Assembly: GCF_947623445.1 (NCBI RefSeq)
Contig: NC_135247.1
Span: forward strand, 18,106,501 to 18,170,500
DNA: 64,000 nucleotides
Reading direction: 5' to 3'
Source of the DNA: Clavelina lepadiformis
Lineage: Eukaryota; Chordata; Ascidiacea; Aplousobranchia; Clavelinidae
Shown here: positions 9,937 to 22,522 of the stretch, one piece after another
Position numbering within the stretch: position 1 is the stretch's first letter
Layout of the letters: each line of letters starts with the position of its first letter
Made by a program: the position numbers and the translations under genes
The notes under the pieces: generated by a model
The model's input: the letters and a program-made list of their open reading frames with translations, nothing else
The model's database searches: none
Told to the model about the DNA's origin: nothing

Positions 9937-11846
9937 ATGAACAGAGTTGGATCCAGACAAGAATTTAAGTGGTCAACATTGACAAATTTCTCACAGTTGT
10001 AAGTTGTTGTTTGCGAAAATAGGCCTATGTATTTTTATGCATGATTTTTTAGCTGTATGAATCATATGAGTTGTTGCTGTTTTCCAATTTAGGTTACGTT
10101 ATGTTTGCTCTACTATTAACTTAGTTCATCATAAAAATTTTCAACTATATCTGTACATTATTGGGGTCTAGTATACAAATGCTCAACCACAGGATGCCTT
10201 TGTATACTAGACCCCAGCTACTCAAATTGTGACATCATCTGGTTGCGCACTTGTATACTAGACCCCATTATTGTACGACTCTTTAGGAGTACAGCAACCA
10301 AGGACCATCTGCGAAATGTGTACACCTGCCTGACCCTGTGCATGCTGGGTGCTGCTGCTGGTGCATTTCTTCACTTGAAGACCCAATTTCAAGTAAGTGG
10401 GGAAATAAACATTGCTATTTGTCGAATTAAATATAATTATGCTTCAGAAAACTCCTTAAAACTTTCACCTAGTAACTTAGTGGCCTATAGTGTGTACAAA
10501 TTCTCATAAATATCTTCACTCAGGGTGGATTATTGTCCGCTCTTGCTTCAATTGGTTTGATGTTGTGGTTGGCAGCGACTGCTCATAGCAAAGAGAATCA
10601 AACTAAGCGTGTTTGCATCCTCACAGCATTTGGAGTAACCAGTGGTATGGAACAAAAGTGTTTCATTGCAAGCATGTTAAGATGTTAACCTCATGTCTAT
10701 CTTGCCTGTTTTTACTCCACTCACAGAGGTTATTGGTTAACAAGATATGAAATACACAAGTTACGTAGTTTAAATCAATGTTTACTTAGGTCTTGGATTG
10801 GGGCCAACTTTGGATTTTGCGATCGCCATCAACCCCCAGATCATAGTGACTGCTTTTTTGATGACAACACTTATTTTTATTAGTTTTTCACTTAGTGCTC
10901 TGTTTGCTCAACGAAGATCTTATCTCTACCTGGGAGGCAAGTTATTATAAGAATACTTTTGTATATACATCACACATGATGCACCGAATTGCTTTGAAAT
11001 GCTTTTAATTGCTTTCATAATGTTGACTGATATTGTGACATAATCACAAACAATACTCAGCACTACATGAAGTAATATATATATGAGGGGTTTATGTGTT
11101 GTATATATGTTATGTCAGGCATAAAGTTGATTGTCTGTATGTAATAATATATATATATATATATATATATACTTAATTGTTTTTGGAAGCAGGAGTCTAA
11201 GTATGAAGTATTTGCAGCGATTGACATTTTCTTTCTTTTATGCCCTGGTTACTAATTAATTAACTATACCCTGGTATTCATGGGCATGTGGTTTAGAGAA
11301 CATGACTTTAGTTACATTATGTAGTATTGCAAATTAACCTTCATCGCTTTATTCCCAGGTATCCTTGGAAGTGGCCTTTCTGTGCTTCTCTTTGCTTCAT
11401 TCATGAACATCTTTGTTCAGTCATTTGCAGTTTTCCAGTTTCAGCTGTACGCCGGTGCTGCCCTCTTCTGTGCGTTTGTCCTCTATGACACTCAACTGAT
11501 TGTTGAAAAACATATCAATGGCGACAACGACTATATCTGGTTTGTTTATTTAGTTTTATTGCTTATAACAACATAAGCATTAACTTTTGCCAGCTTGCTT
11601 TTCACTTCAGTGTTTGGTTCATCAGAAGTTTGATGGAAAGAGTTCATTTTCAAGCTATTTATTATTATTGGAAATACTTAACTTTCTGATATCACGGCAA
11701 AGTACTTGAATAGATTTGCACATTGTAACAGTACACTTGCTTTTCCCAGGCACAGTGTTGATCTCTTCATCGACTTTATTGCCATCTTCCGTCGATTGAT
11801 CATCATCCTCGGCCTCAACGAGAAGAAAAACAAGAAAAACAACTAA
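9937..11846 (+). CDS. Bax inhibitor-1-like protein, copy C (TMBIM6 family)
   Basis: Six exons: 9937-9998, 10287-10392, 10524-10644, 10790-10936, 11359-11539, 11750-11846. Internal exon lengths (106, 121, 147, 181) equal those of copy A, and the model gives 237 residues, the usual family length. Family blocks [51 protein letters not shown] and [16 protein letters not shown] are present, with the sensor Asp residues kept. The C-terminus NEKKNKKNN keeps the charged tail that copy A lacks, so this is probably the copy closest to the ancestral ER-membrane BI-1. Intron 4 starts with GCAAGT instead of GT (10937-10938), a GC-AG intron. Intron 1 carries a 104-bp MITE and intron 4 an (AT)n tract. Confidence 0.95.
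10163..10266. mobile_element. 104-bp miniature element with three repeat arms
   Basis: It begins GGGGTCTAGTATACAA and ends with the exact complement TTGTATACTAGACCCC. A third arm, in the end orientation, lies at about 10199-10215. ATTATT flanks both sides (10157-10162, 10267-10272) as a likely target duplication. It sits in intron 1 of BI-1 copy C. The family is unknown to me. Confidence 0.7.
11147..11171. repeat. (AT)n microsatellite
   Basis: An uninterrupted AT dinucleotide run of about 25 bases in intron 4 of BI-1 copy C. Confidence 0.9.
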
Positions 11847-12912
11847 ACTTTGACCACATTCCATATGATTAGTGTATGAATGTATAGTGTCAGAAATCTG
11901 TTGATTGTCTAATGTTAAATGTTTTGTTGCAAATTAATTATTGCACTATAGTAACTATTATATTCAAACCAGATTACGTGGTTATGTATGGGATGTAAAT
12001 TAATAATACATGGTGATGTACATTACACGTTATGATAAATGTAATTAAACGGTTCTGAACTTGTGTGTGATACTGTTCTAGTATGGACGTGAAAATGTGA
12101 GATTTGTAAAGCAGACTAAAATGTAGTTCAGCTACTGGTTTGATGATATTTTTGTGGTGTATTATATTATTTTATTGCATCTTTATAACATGGATTGCTG
12201 GTGTTGAAGAAAGAAAGTTAAAACCAATTTCATTGCATTGCTGGGCTGCCTCATAAAATGTTGTTTTCAGAGTTTTGATTATCGGTGAAATTGACAGTAA
12301 ACACCCCTGTACAGCATGTACTCTTGTGTGTATGGATACTTTATATTGAGACAATTGTTCTTGTAATTCCTGTTAACTGTATTTACTTTGCAAAAGGAAA
12401 ATTAAATTCTAAGTATGACATTGTGTTGTCAGAGGCAGGGCCGGATTTACCACAGTGTACCCTGGAGGCCTTAGGAATAGGGGGGGGGCCACAATTCTTT
12501 TGCTGCAGACAACAAAAAAGATTGCCCCAAAACATCTGAAAACCTGACCCAGGTCAGATGGTGTTGTTTTACTACATCAAGAGGCAGAAGAAAATTTATG
12601 CTGATCGCAAGACAGGAGATTTATTAACTTTTTTAATCACATAAAATTGCACTGAACAAAAATGTTATGGAACTGCTTCCAACAGTAATTAATATTTGAA
12701 CTCAAGAAATACAAATCAATGATATGAGAGAAAATTATATTGCATATTGGCGGTGCTTGTTGGATTAAGTGGTGTTATCTAACGCATTAAACAGCCCAGC
12801 ACGAAAAAATTACAGCCTTGGCTACTACGCCTTGATAAATGCTGAAAATCTCAAAGTTTAGTATTTTTGCTTAAATAACCGGATCAATCAGCTCAAAAGT
12901 GCAAGTTATTCT
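11847..12912. other. Convergent spacer between BI-1 copy C and ACAD11
   Basis: It contains the 3' UTRs of two convergent genes. Around 12,427-12,500, CAGGGCCGGATTTACC is followed by a G-run and GGCCACAATTCTTTTG. This resembles one end of a hAT-type element, but no matching second end is visible, so it is probably a fragment. Confidence 0.4.
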
Positions 12913-15900
12913 TCACATTCTGGCCTTCAGAAGTTGATCTCGTATTTCGAGTTTTGCAACGCTGGTAAGATGTACCTCGTCTGGACCATCAGCTATTCTC
13001 AAAGTCCTTGCAGCAGCGTACCTACAACACGCAAGCATTGTTTAAAAATCCACCTCGTAGGAATGCTTATTTTGATACGAACGTTATCTGGATATTATGA
13101 ATGAAATTACCTGCTAGTATAACACTAACACCCAGACATAAATCAATTTAGAACAACATATACACTACGGTATGTCATATCCTCATAAATAATAGTTGAT
13201 GTAACAATTTTAGCCGTTATATGATTTTATATCATCCACTGACCATGCGGCAAGGGGGAAGTCCTGACTCACTCCTGCACCTCCGTGGATCTGGATGGCT
13301 CTGTCTATGACGTCACATAGCATTCGAGGAGCAGCAATTTTTATCATTGCAATCTGCGCAAGAAAAGAAAGAAAATTTCAGCTTGGAATAAGATGTGGTT
13401 GAAAAAAAACGGTCCCAGAACGATTTAACCCAGAACCACCCAAACAATGTCCGTGGGTTGACCGACCACCGCGACATACCTCCTTGCGCGCCATTTTCGC
13501 ACCACATCTGTCAATCATGTGAGCCGCATTGAGGGTCAACAATCGACATTGATCAATCGCGATACGACAATCGGCAATCTGGTGTTGTGCCACTGCCTGC
13601 AACATGATCGGCAATTACAGACAATGTTGTGCAAAATGTTAATGCTGTAGTAAAATAAAAAGTGATGACAAATTATAAACTTATTTGCTGAGGGGAATTG
13701 GAAGCTGTTGGGAAGAACTGGATGGGTAAAAGCAACTCACGTGTTCAAGTATTCGTTTCTTGAAAGGTTTCCTCTCTGCTGCCCTCTTTACCATCAGCTC
13801 CATCGCCCGCTCGGCTAAACCTGCACGGAAATAATTCAAGTTCATTGAGATGAAGTGGAGCCAGGAACGCTTCTTGGTCTACCGCAACTTCACCAATGCC
13901 ACCCCACAACAAGGTATATAAAGATAACAAAATTAACCGATAGATCTCATGCAGTGATGTATTCTGCCTGGACCGAGCCGACCCTGAGCAATCTCGAAGC
14001 CACGACCTTCCCCGAGGATAAGGTTGCGAAGCGGGACACGAACATTGTCGAACAACATCTCAGCATGACCACCAGGTCCCTCTGAAACAAACGAAAACAA
14101 ACCTAAGTGTGGCCAGGAAACAAGCACGCTGCGTTGCGACACTGAACTGTGCTAATCAGACTTAAGTGCAATTGCAATGTACTGAAAATAACTACCATTG
14201 TAACCGAAGACAGTCAAGTCACGAACACGTTTTACACCAGGGGTGTCAAAAGGAACGATGATCATGCTGTGGCTCTTGTGGGCCCGTGTGTTGGCCGAAC
14301 CCGTCCTTCCCATCACAATGCCAAATGCACAGCGAGGACGAGCCGCACCTGTCATAGAAATCATATAAATCGATTGAAATTACAGTTGAAAAAAAACGGA
14401 GGTAACTACAACATATTTGATGGACATTTCCACCCCTAGAGAAAACAGCTACCATAAACACTCCCACCCTATTTACTATCCAAACCCCAGAAAAAGCATT
14501 TACTTTGTGAACATGAATGAATACGATATTGGTTATGCTACAGCAGGTTTTAAGCTAGGTCGTAATTTGTAACAGACGTAAAACAATGCTATAGCAAAAT
14601 ACACAATGTAATGCACCTTCATACGCCGGTGCACAACTTCAAATATTGCTGTACACACATTACAGCAAGCAGTAAAATATACTGAGTAAAAAAGTTGATA
14701 CCTGAACTCCACCACTTTCTGCCATTGACGATGTAATAATCTCCATCTCGCTTTATCGTGAGCTCCATGTTTGTTGCATCACTGGATGCTACTTGTGGTT
14801 CTGCATCAGCCGAAAGATGAATAAAACTTCACGTAACAAACCCTTTTACAAGCTCATACAGAACTTAAGCATTCTTATGCCTTTATTCACACAGCACTTA
14901 GCTAAGTACCTGTCATGCAAAATGCTGATCTTATTTTTCCATCCAGCAAAGGTTGAAGCCAGGTTTTCTTCTGGTAGTCATCACCATACATATGCAGTAC
15001 CTCCATGTTGCCAGTATCTAAAAAAGTAGGCACGGAATTAGGCCTAGGTAATTACAAATTCAGCCTTATAAACAAATACTTCTGTCACTTGCTGTTCTGG
15101 GAAAATTATTCTTGGAATTTCCACGACAATTTGAACAAATGAAGCAACAGGACTTCAAAATTAAAACCATAATGGAGTTGTTTTGAACAAAATTTAAATC
15201 GAATCCTTCACCTGGGGCAGCGCAGTTAAAGACTTCAGAGGACGGAGGACACCTTCCCAAATGCTCTGCGATGTGAGCATAATCTACGTTGCTCAAACCA
15301 CTGATGCCGGGAAGGAATAAGTTCCACAGACCACGAGATTTTGCTTTAGCCTGTAACCAATCATGTTATGTGCTGCAGTTTAAATCAAGCATTTATTGTT
15401 GACAATACAACCATAGAACTTACTTTCCATTCTTCCATTAAAGGAACAATGCAAAACGGACTGTCGGCTTTTTCGATGTGATCATAATAATCCTAAGTGT
15501 AAAATGGAATAAATGATAAATACTGCAACTTGTTTGTTTAAAGATGTTATTAAATTTTCAATTGCTATTCACGTTGAAAAAAAACATCTAAGTAAAGTTG
15601 TTAAAGTACCTACAACAGTTATGTTGATCACTATATGGCATACAGCTATGACACCATACCAATTTGCAAAATGACCCCGTATATATTGATTTACTGGTAT
15701 TTAAAAAATAAACACCTTTTCTCTGGGTTCAACGTGGGTCCTAACAAAGTCTTTGACTCTATCCAAAGTTTCCTGTCCCTTTGGTGAGGGCGACAGTGTC
15801 ATAGGCATACTTGCAGTGGTCAAGTCAGATCTTTAAACAAAATTTTATTAACCACCTAAGCCTTAAGACAAAATATGCAGTGCAACTGCAAGTAATAGAA

Positions 15901-18900
15901 GTGATTGTTGTCTGAACACACATTGACAACAACTGTACTTATGTTACTCTGAATAATCCTTTCAGTTTAACCTTGTACAAAGGCATGCAACTACCTCAAA
16001 TGCTTTCTACCTTGCCTATTATAAACTTGCATGCCGACAGGGTTGAATATTAACTTTTAAAGATTACTGACGTACAAAGCTAACAGATATACTGCAGTCA
16101 ATGACCTTTATCAAAGTACACTGAGCAGTTGGGTACAAAGGCAGTTGTACAAATGTTGTAATATATCAATATAGAAATTAAAAAAATCATATCTGAAATA
16201 TCCCAAGTGAAAAGAGAAAATCTGAAAGATGTCGAAAAATTAATCAATCGCTAACATTTACTATCGTTAAATTAAAGTTAAAATCGTTCAATTAAACTTT
16301 AGATTTAGTGTATTGGTATCATTGAAAAGAAAATTTCTTAATACCGTGCAATCTCACAATCCATAGATTATAGAAGCTACAAATGACTGACCTTTTAGCT
16401 AACTTTAAAGCAGTGAGGATAAGTGGTTTAATAAGGTAACCATACATGGAAGCATGTGGTGAACTTGCATTGCCTTGCTGTGACCTCGCATAGACACCCT
16501 GCACATACACGGAATCCAGCATAAACATGAGTATTTGGTGATTTCCATATCAAATTACACTTGTGAATAGGAAAGTAGTGGTGGGTTACAATTAAAGAGT
16601 TGATAGATAATAGCAACTGCACGATTACATCTAATTCAATGAACTGGTTCCAGGTTGATTCAACTCTTGGACGATTCAACACAGGATGACCCAACCAAGC
16701 ACTGTGGGTTGAATTATCCTGTTTTTACTCGTCCCGGACTGAATTGACCGACCATCAATTAAACTAACGACTTCTCATACCTGCACAATTGATGTGAGTT
16801 TGAAAAAGCTTAAGGCAAGATAAAAGTTCCAATTAGGTATCGGTGCTTCAATGCCACGGAGGTCACAGTAATATTTTACTAACTCATCTTCAGTAGGAAA
16901 ATCTTTGAATAACTGCCTGTGCAAAAAGATTGTCACAATAACTTAAACATTTTCAAAATACTAACATCTTAAAACAACTAAACGCAACAACTTTAATTTT
17001 ATTCAACAAATTACCACACAATTGCACATGGGATCATAAACAAGGTTTTAAAGTTTATCTTTATCACTAAAGAGCTATCACGTTGTCTTAAAAGCTAGTA
17101 ATGATTTTCAGCCACTAAAATGTCCAAAACATTATCAGAAATCACAATTGAAATTAGCTTGCTATGAAAAGGTCAAACTTCTAAACGGGGAAGAATTTTT
17201 AATTGATTAACAAAATAATAATGATAAATAAAATATCTTCAAAATGAGCAGAATGATTTGTTTAAACAAGTAAGTTGAGGTATTTTTCAGTAGTTTCTTT
17301 GCTCAATAAGCTGTTGATCTAAATTCTTTTATGAAATTAATATGGTTGCAGGAATTATAGAAGCAACAAATATCAACATCGCTCTAAATCTGAAACCCTT
17401 ACTGTAGAGTTTCATCATCTAACTGCTGTAGAACAAAATATTCCTTTGGTGAATGGTAGAACAAGCAGAGATAGGCAAAGTCCATCAACGGATGTCCAAT
17501 GGTTGATATTTCCCAGTCCAAAACGGCAAGAACTTTGCTCTACGGAGAAAAATTCAAATAGAATCCACGAAAATGATAAAAGTTTACAAGACTGGAATAA
17601 TATAACTCTGGTGGCTACCTCTGTTGGATGGAACATAATGTTGCTCAGGCTGTAATCTCCATGGACTATTGTGGATTCATCCTTTATTGAAGGGAGTTTA
17701 TTCTGAAGCCAATTGATGAGTTGATCCATTTCTGGTATGTTCGTATCAGCAGCAGATCTGTATTGTTTGCTCCAAGTACTCAACTGTAAAACACCTTTGC
17801 TAAGAAATAAAACTCTCATCAAGCTACAGCTAAGCTAAACCATTTTGGAGGATTGTTTTAAGGTTCGTTTCGGATAACTTACCACCCTTCCACAAAACCC
17901 TTTGTTTTTGCCATAGCTGCCCAGGCCCAATGCATTAGGATCAAGTTTATGTAAGTGAGCCAGAGTCTTGGTTGCATCCATCAGGCACTGACGGCGATCT
18001 CGTGAGCTCAAACCAACCATGTTTGTGTTTAAAACTCGACCCTATTTTAAAATAAAGGGTTTTATATCCACAAGCATACATGATAATTCATACAAATATA
18101 TACTAACACTACCAAACCAAATTTGTTCAACAAAGTGTGACCATTTAAGAGTCCTGATACAAAACAGCAAAGATATATCCATCACAGCAACATTTGCAAT
18201 TACACTATATGGATGGTAAAAAGTTATCACCACGAAAAAAATGTGAAATTATAAAACAGATAGAACACAGCAGCATACTGGCAAGAACTCCATGAGAAAA
18301 AACTCAGTGCCAATGACACTTGTCATCTTGCAATAATCAATCATGCGTGGCACCGGAAAGCCAGCCTTGTAAACTGCATTCATCACACGAAACTCTCGAT
18401 CAATCTACAAGAATAAAGTCTGAACTTGTTTTCAGTTCATCAGATGTTTATTACAGTATATTAAGTTGAGTTTAGTTATTATTATTTATTTGTTAGTTAT
18501 TAGTTGTTATTTAGTTATTATAAATATGTACAAACCAATTAAATTTCTTAACTTTACTTGAAATTTGTGGACAGGGATGTGTTAAAGATTCTACCTGGTG
18601 CGCTCCACGTAACAACTTTCCGGGTGGTTTTTTCCGAAGAACCATTTCTTTGCCACCAAACCTTAAATAATATGTTGGATTTGACTGTCCTTCACTGCAG
18701 AAAAACAACGATTTATGTGATCATGTATACAAATAATATATATATTTATATATATCTAATGCTTCTTTCATTATATACCACTCTCAAATCCACATCAAAA
18801 AAGTAAGTAAAGGCAAAAATAAAAAATATCATATTTATTATAAGCTACGGCTAAAAGTCACACAAAATTGTTAAAACGAAATGAACAAAAGCAGCTAAAA

Positions 18901-19111
18901 AATAAAAAACACGATACTTATTCAAAATGGCTTAACACCCTGGTAAACTATCATCAAAGGAGTGTGATTTACCAGCGACTTACTCAAATTGTTTCAGAAC
19001 CAACTCATCATTTGTTGAACCCACACCGACTGATTTTATCAAATATTGTTTCAACTTTTCTTTGTCAATGCTATGAACTCCACACGGCTCCATCATTTCA
19101 GTAGGTGACAT
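12913..19111 (-). CDS. ACAD11: Acyl-CoA dehydrogenase family member 11 (kinase-like APH + ACAD fusion)
   Basis: Nineteen exons in coding order: 19111-18984, 18694-18595, 18404-18279, 18041-17883, 17783-17619, 17539-17403, 16916-16781, 16498-16392, 15830-15716, 15492-15424, 15350-15212, 15017-14910, 14800-14702, 14348-14196, 14081-13938, 13820-13741, 13596-13480, 13353-13244, 13021-12913. All phases agree and give 766 residues (human ACAD11 is about 780). The N-terminal half is an aminoglycoside-phosphotransferase-like domain, with [15 protein letters not shown] near residue 45, catalytic HGDYSLSN at about 212-219 and VLDWE at about 232-236. The C-terminal half is an acyl-CoA dehydrogenase, with [23 protein letters not shown] and the signature [16 protein letters not shown]. 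The family oxidises long-chain acyl-CoAs and, by family knowledge, processes 4-hydroxy acids through the kinase domain. The protein ends ARM, a PTS1-like tripeptide, and no mitochondrial presequence is evident. The start ATG (19111-19109) is the first of three nearby in-frame Mets. Confidence 0.95.
16655..16762. repeat. Possible diverged short inverted-repeat element
   Basis: GGTTGATTCAAC at the left and GAATTGACCGACC at the right roughly mirror each other and resemble the ends of the element at 22729-22823. A further look-alike (AACCCAGAACCACCC ... GGGTTGACCGACC) lies near 13,420-13,470. Both are in ACAD11 introns. I found no clear target duplication. Confidence 0.3.
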
Positions 19112-20985
19112 GGCTTCGATATATACTTTGTAGATGGGTTATCTCTGATTCTAATCTAGCATAGTTGAAAAACGAAAATTTATAATAATTTTTAGAGGAG
19201 TGGTCAATCCGTCAGTGGTGTAGTATTTGGTATACCGGTATGTTTTAAAGCAATCTTTCTCAACTCTTTGAAGTTTGTGCACTGACTGCTGCACTAGGCC
19301 CAATCCCACTTTGATGCCATTTGTCATGCCTTATGTTTAATTAATGCAACATTAAGCCTGGCTACTATGGGTAATCAAACCTGGATCGCATAGCCTAATT
19401 ACCCGCCCGGCGTTCCGTCACCGAACTGACAAACCATAACAGTGAAATGAGCGAACATACAACTCCAGAAATCTTGGCTTAGCACAAACCACACTGGGAA
19501 ATTACAAATTGTTACGTTCGTGTTCAAACAATGAGCGTGAAAGTTGGCCATTCATGTTGACCAGTCTCGCGCGTGCCTGTTTCACACTTTTTATTGTCGC
19601 CCATGCCTCATACGCTGGCATACTGTAGCCGCAACTCCGAACCCTAGCGCCCTAGCCTATAGTCAACCACAGAATTCCCACGTCTATTAACACCAACGCA
19701 AGTATAGAAGTAAAGCTAAGCATTTAAAACGTGCCACAACAATAAAACGACGCACAATGGACTAGTAATCGACATTGGCAGACACTTTAACCTCCACATG
19801 GACACGCAAAACTCAAAACTGCAAATATTGTGCAACTCGTAGGATGCAAACTGTGATGTTTACCGAGTTGCGGTTGACTGCACTTAAATTATTACGTTTT
19901 GCTTGAAAGAGCAGGTAAACATCTTATAAAGTATAGTTTATTAACTATTTACTCAGGATGGGCCGATACGAACCCAAACCGGAATAGATTCGCCGAATAT
20001 CGTCTATATGGAATATTCGGGCGAACACGAACACCAACAATGGCGAACCCGAATACAATATTACTTATAAATTTACTGACTTTTGTTAAAAATGATAATC
20101 TAGTTTCCCGACAAAGCTAAACTAGAGTCAGCAGTACATACAACGAAGGTCGTTTTCTTAACGATTTTCCTTTTTCAATCGTTTATTAAATACTATTTTT
20201 CGAAAGAAAGTGATTTGTTTATCGAATACATCATGATAAAAGCAAGACTTGACAACTTTTGGAGGAAATTTTATTGTTTGGTTCTAATACGAATAGATTC
20301 GGGATTCGTTCGTGTCGACCTTAATGATATTTGGGTTCGCTCGAACTCGAATAATCTTCTTCGCGGCACATCCCTACTATTTACTGACAGCTGTAACACT
20401 GTCTAATAGTGCCATCTTTTATCCCAAAACAAACTAAACTTTTGTTATCTCAACGGTCGTCTGCTAAGTTTAGCTGAGTCTATTAAGCACAAGAAGTGGA
20501 GTTAGAAATAAATTTTATTCTTTTATTACAAAGAAGTAAAATCGGCATTACTCGTAAAAACAGGTTAGAAACAAACAAAGGAATGGAGGTTCTTGTTTGA
20601 ACACCGCTTTATGAGCTTAATGTGTTTAACTGGCACAGCAATGAAAAGTAACACTGTAACAGAAAAAGGTTTATAAAGCGACACTAAACCCGAGTAGACT
20701 GTCATGAATTTTGGTTCATTTTAGGGCTGATCTGCTCACTGGTTGTAGTAAAAAAGAAATGCTTGAAGTTCTCCTGGAAAGAACGAAGGCTACAAATTAT
20801 TACAAACAACAAACTTTAACAAAAGTTTGCAGATGAAAGTTTTTATTCGTACGACGATCACTTCTTAAAGCTTGAAATTGTGCAATTATATTATAGCATA
20901 GTGTAAAAGTGGTAGTAGGCCTATAGGCTAAGTAGATTAAGTAAAGCAGCAGAATCAAGTAAAAAAAAGATTAGCAATTAATAAA
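19112..20985. other. Divergent intergenic region between ACAD11 and METTL27-like M1
   Basis: This holds the presumed promoters of both genes, transcribed away from each other, plus the hAT element at 19953-20376. I see no further gene. Confidence 0.5.
19953..20376. mobile_element. Non-autonomous hAT element (424 bp)
   Basis: It is flanked by an exact 8-base duplication CTATTTAC (19945-19952, 20377-20384). The ends TCAGGATGGGCCG and (complement of the right end) TAGGGATGTGCCG match at 9 of 13 positions and follow the hAT pattern. The inside is a series of diverged CGAACCCGAATA / TTCGGGTTCG-like words and carries no transposase. Confidence 0.82.
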
Positions 20986-22522
20986 ATGTCTCAAAACGAA
21001 AAGGAAACTCGCATTTCAAACATCGTCAGCCAGCTTTCGTTATGCGCTGAACACAACGTGCTAATATATGACAAGTGTGCTAGGGAATATGATGATCTGG
21101 CCGAGGTCTTTGGATTTGACGTACCCCGACGCATAGCTGACTACTGTATGAAGAACTTATCGTTACCTAAAGGCACAACGGTCAAGTCCTGCACCGCTTT
21201 AGATGTTGCAGCTGGTGCGGCAATCAACTTTACATTAATGAAGTCTTGAGATATTTATAGTATGCATTCTTTATGACTATGTGTTAACTGTATGATAACC
21301 TGTAATTCCGAAATTGTTCATATGAACGTTGATATTTTTTCTATCAGGCACAGGTATAACAGCAGAAGCGCTGAAAAAGGCTGGATTTACAGGAGCCATC
21401 GACGGTTTCGACGGCTCTTCAGAGATGGTAAAAGTCGCTGCAACCAAACAGATACACAGGTTTCATTTCATAACACCATGTTGCGATGCAGTAATACGCA
21501 ACCGACCCTAACCGTACCTTTGTAGATCTTGTTTAAGAAAATATTGGATGAACTACGGTTAACAGATTTTGTTTACGGAACAAAAAATTAAGGTAACAAC
21601 TATTGTTTCAGGACAATAGTTCAGCATTTAGCTTTGCCAAATCATCCGCTGCCCTTTGCTGGCAAAACTTACGACGTGGTGGTTATAGGGTCGGCAATGA
21701 ATCCAGGTCATGTTCCGCATGAATGCTTACACGTGAGTACCCTTGATAGTTTTAACAACGTTTTCAGTACTTTGGGTTGTTGATTTCTTGCCATTTTAAA
21801 CTGTGGTAACTTCATTGTACCATTTCTGCTTTTTATGACCGAAGTCAGAAAAACAATAACGGATAACTCAGGGTGCTGGTTATAAACAGGACTAACTTAT
21901 ACAGTAATTTTATGTTTTTATAAAGATGATGACCGATTTTCAAAGGTCTTCTTCGATTCGGATAAACATGTCTTCATGAAATCCCTAGAATGTATAGCTG
22001 ATTAAACTTAGCCTGGTTTGTAGACAAAGGAAATTTTATATCAATTTGGTTTACGTAATTGAAGGATTTTCTTGACTTGTTGAAACCGGGTGGTATCTTG
22101 TTGTTCAATGTATCCCACCTTACGACGACCGATCCGGATGGGCAGGCTTCAGGGAGCGTGAGAAGAATTCTGCAAGATATGAGCAAAGAAGGCAAGGGCG
22201 AGTGCATTTTGGACGAGGTAAATTCACTAAACCTTGGGCTTTGTTGTTTTATCCGGCTCGTTGTTTGCTGGTGGAGTTGTTATTTTATCAGGATTTGATG
22301 GTTAGCATTTCATTTTTCGATCCCAAACAGACAATAACGAAAAATAAACGAAACGATTATTAGATCATGTTTACCAAAAATTTGTAATTTCTTTTAGTAT
22401 ATACAGTAGGTATTAAAAATAACGGCTTGTTTGATACTTAGATGCATCCAAATATATTCAAGTCGGACACGAAGCATCACAAGTTCAAAGGTGTCAGCAT
22501 ACATTGTTTCAAGAAAATCTAA
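20986..22522 (+). CDS. METTL27/WBSCR27-like methyltransferase M1
   Basis: Five exons: 20986-21214, 21348-21459, 21612-21732, 22065-22217, 22442-22522. They agree in phase and give 231 residues. It is a class I SAM-dependent methyltransferase fold. Visible parts are VLIYDKCAREYDDLA near residue 26, motif I LDVAAGTG near 70-77, IDGFDGSSEMV (post-I acidic loop), YDVVVIGSAMNPGHVP and LKPGG near 160. The arrangement matches human METTL27, whose substrate is not established, so no substrate is assigned here. Exon borders and phases are the same as in M2, M3 and M4. By eye its exon 4 (FNVSHLTTTDPDG) is closest to M3, not to its neighbour M2. Confidence 0.88.

Noticed and set aside
12427-12500. CAGGGCCGGATTTACC as a complete transposon end
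   Set aside because: No partner end or target duplication could be found, so only a fragment is noted in the spacer entry.
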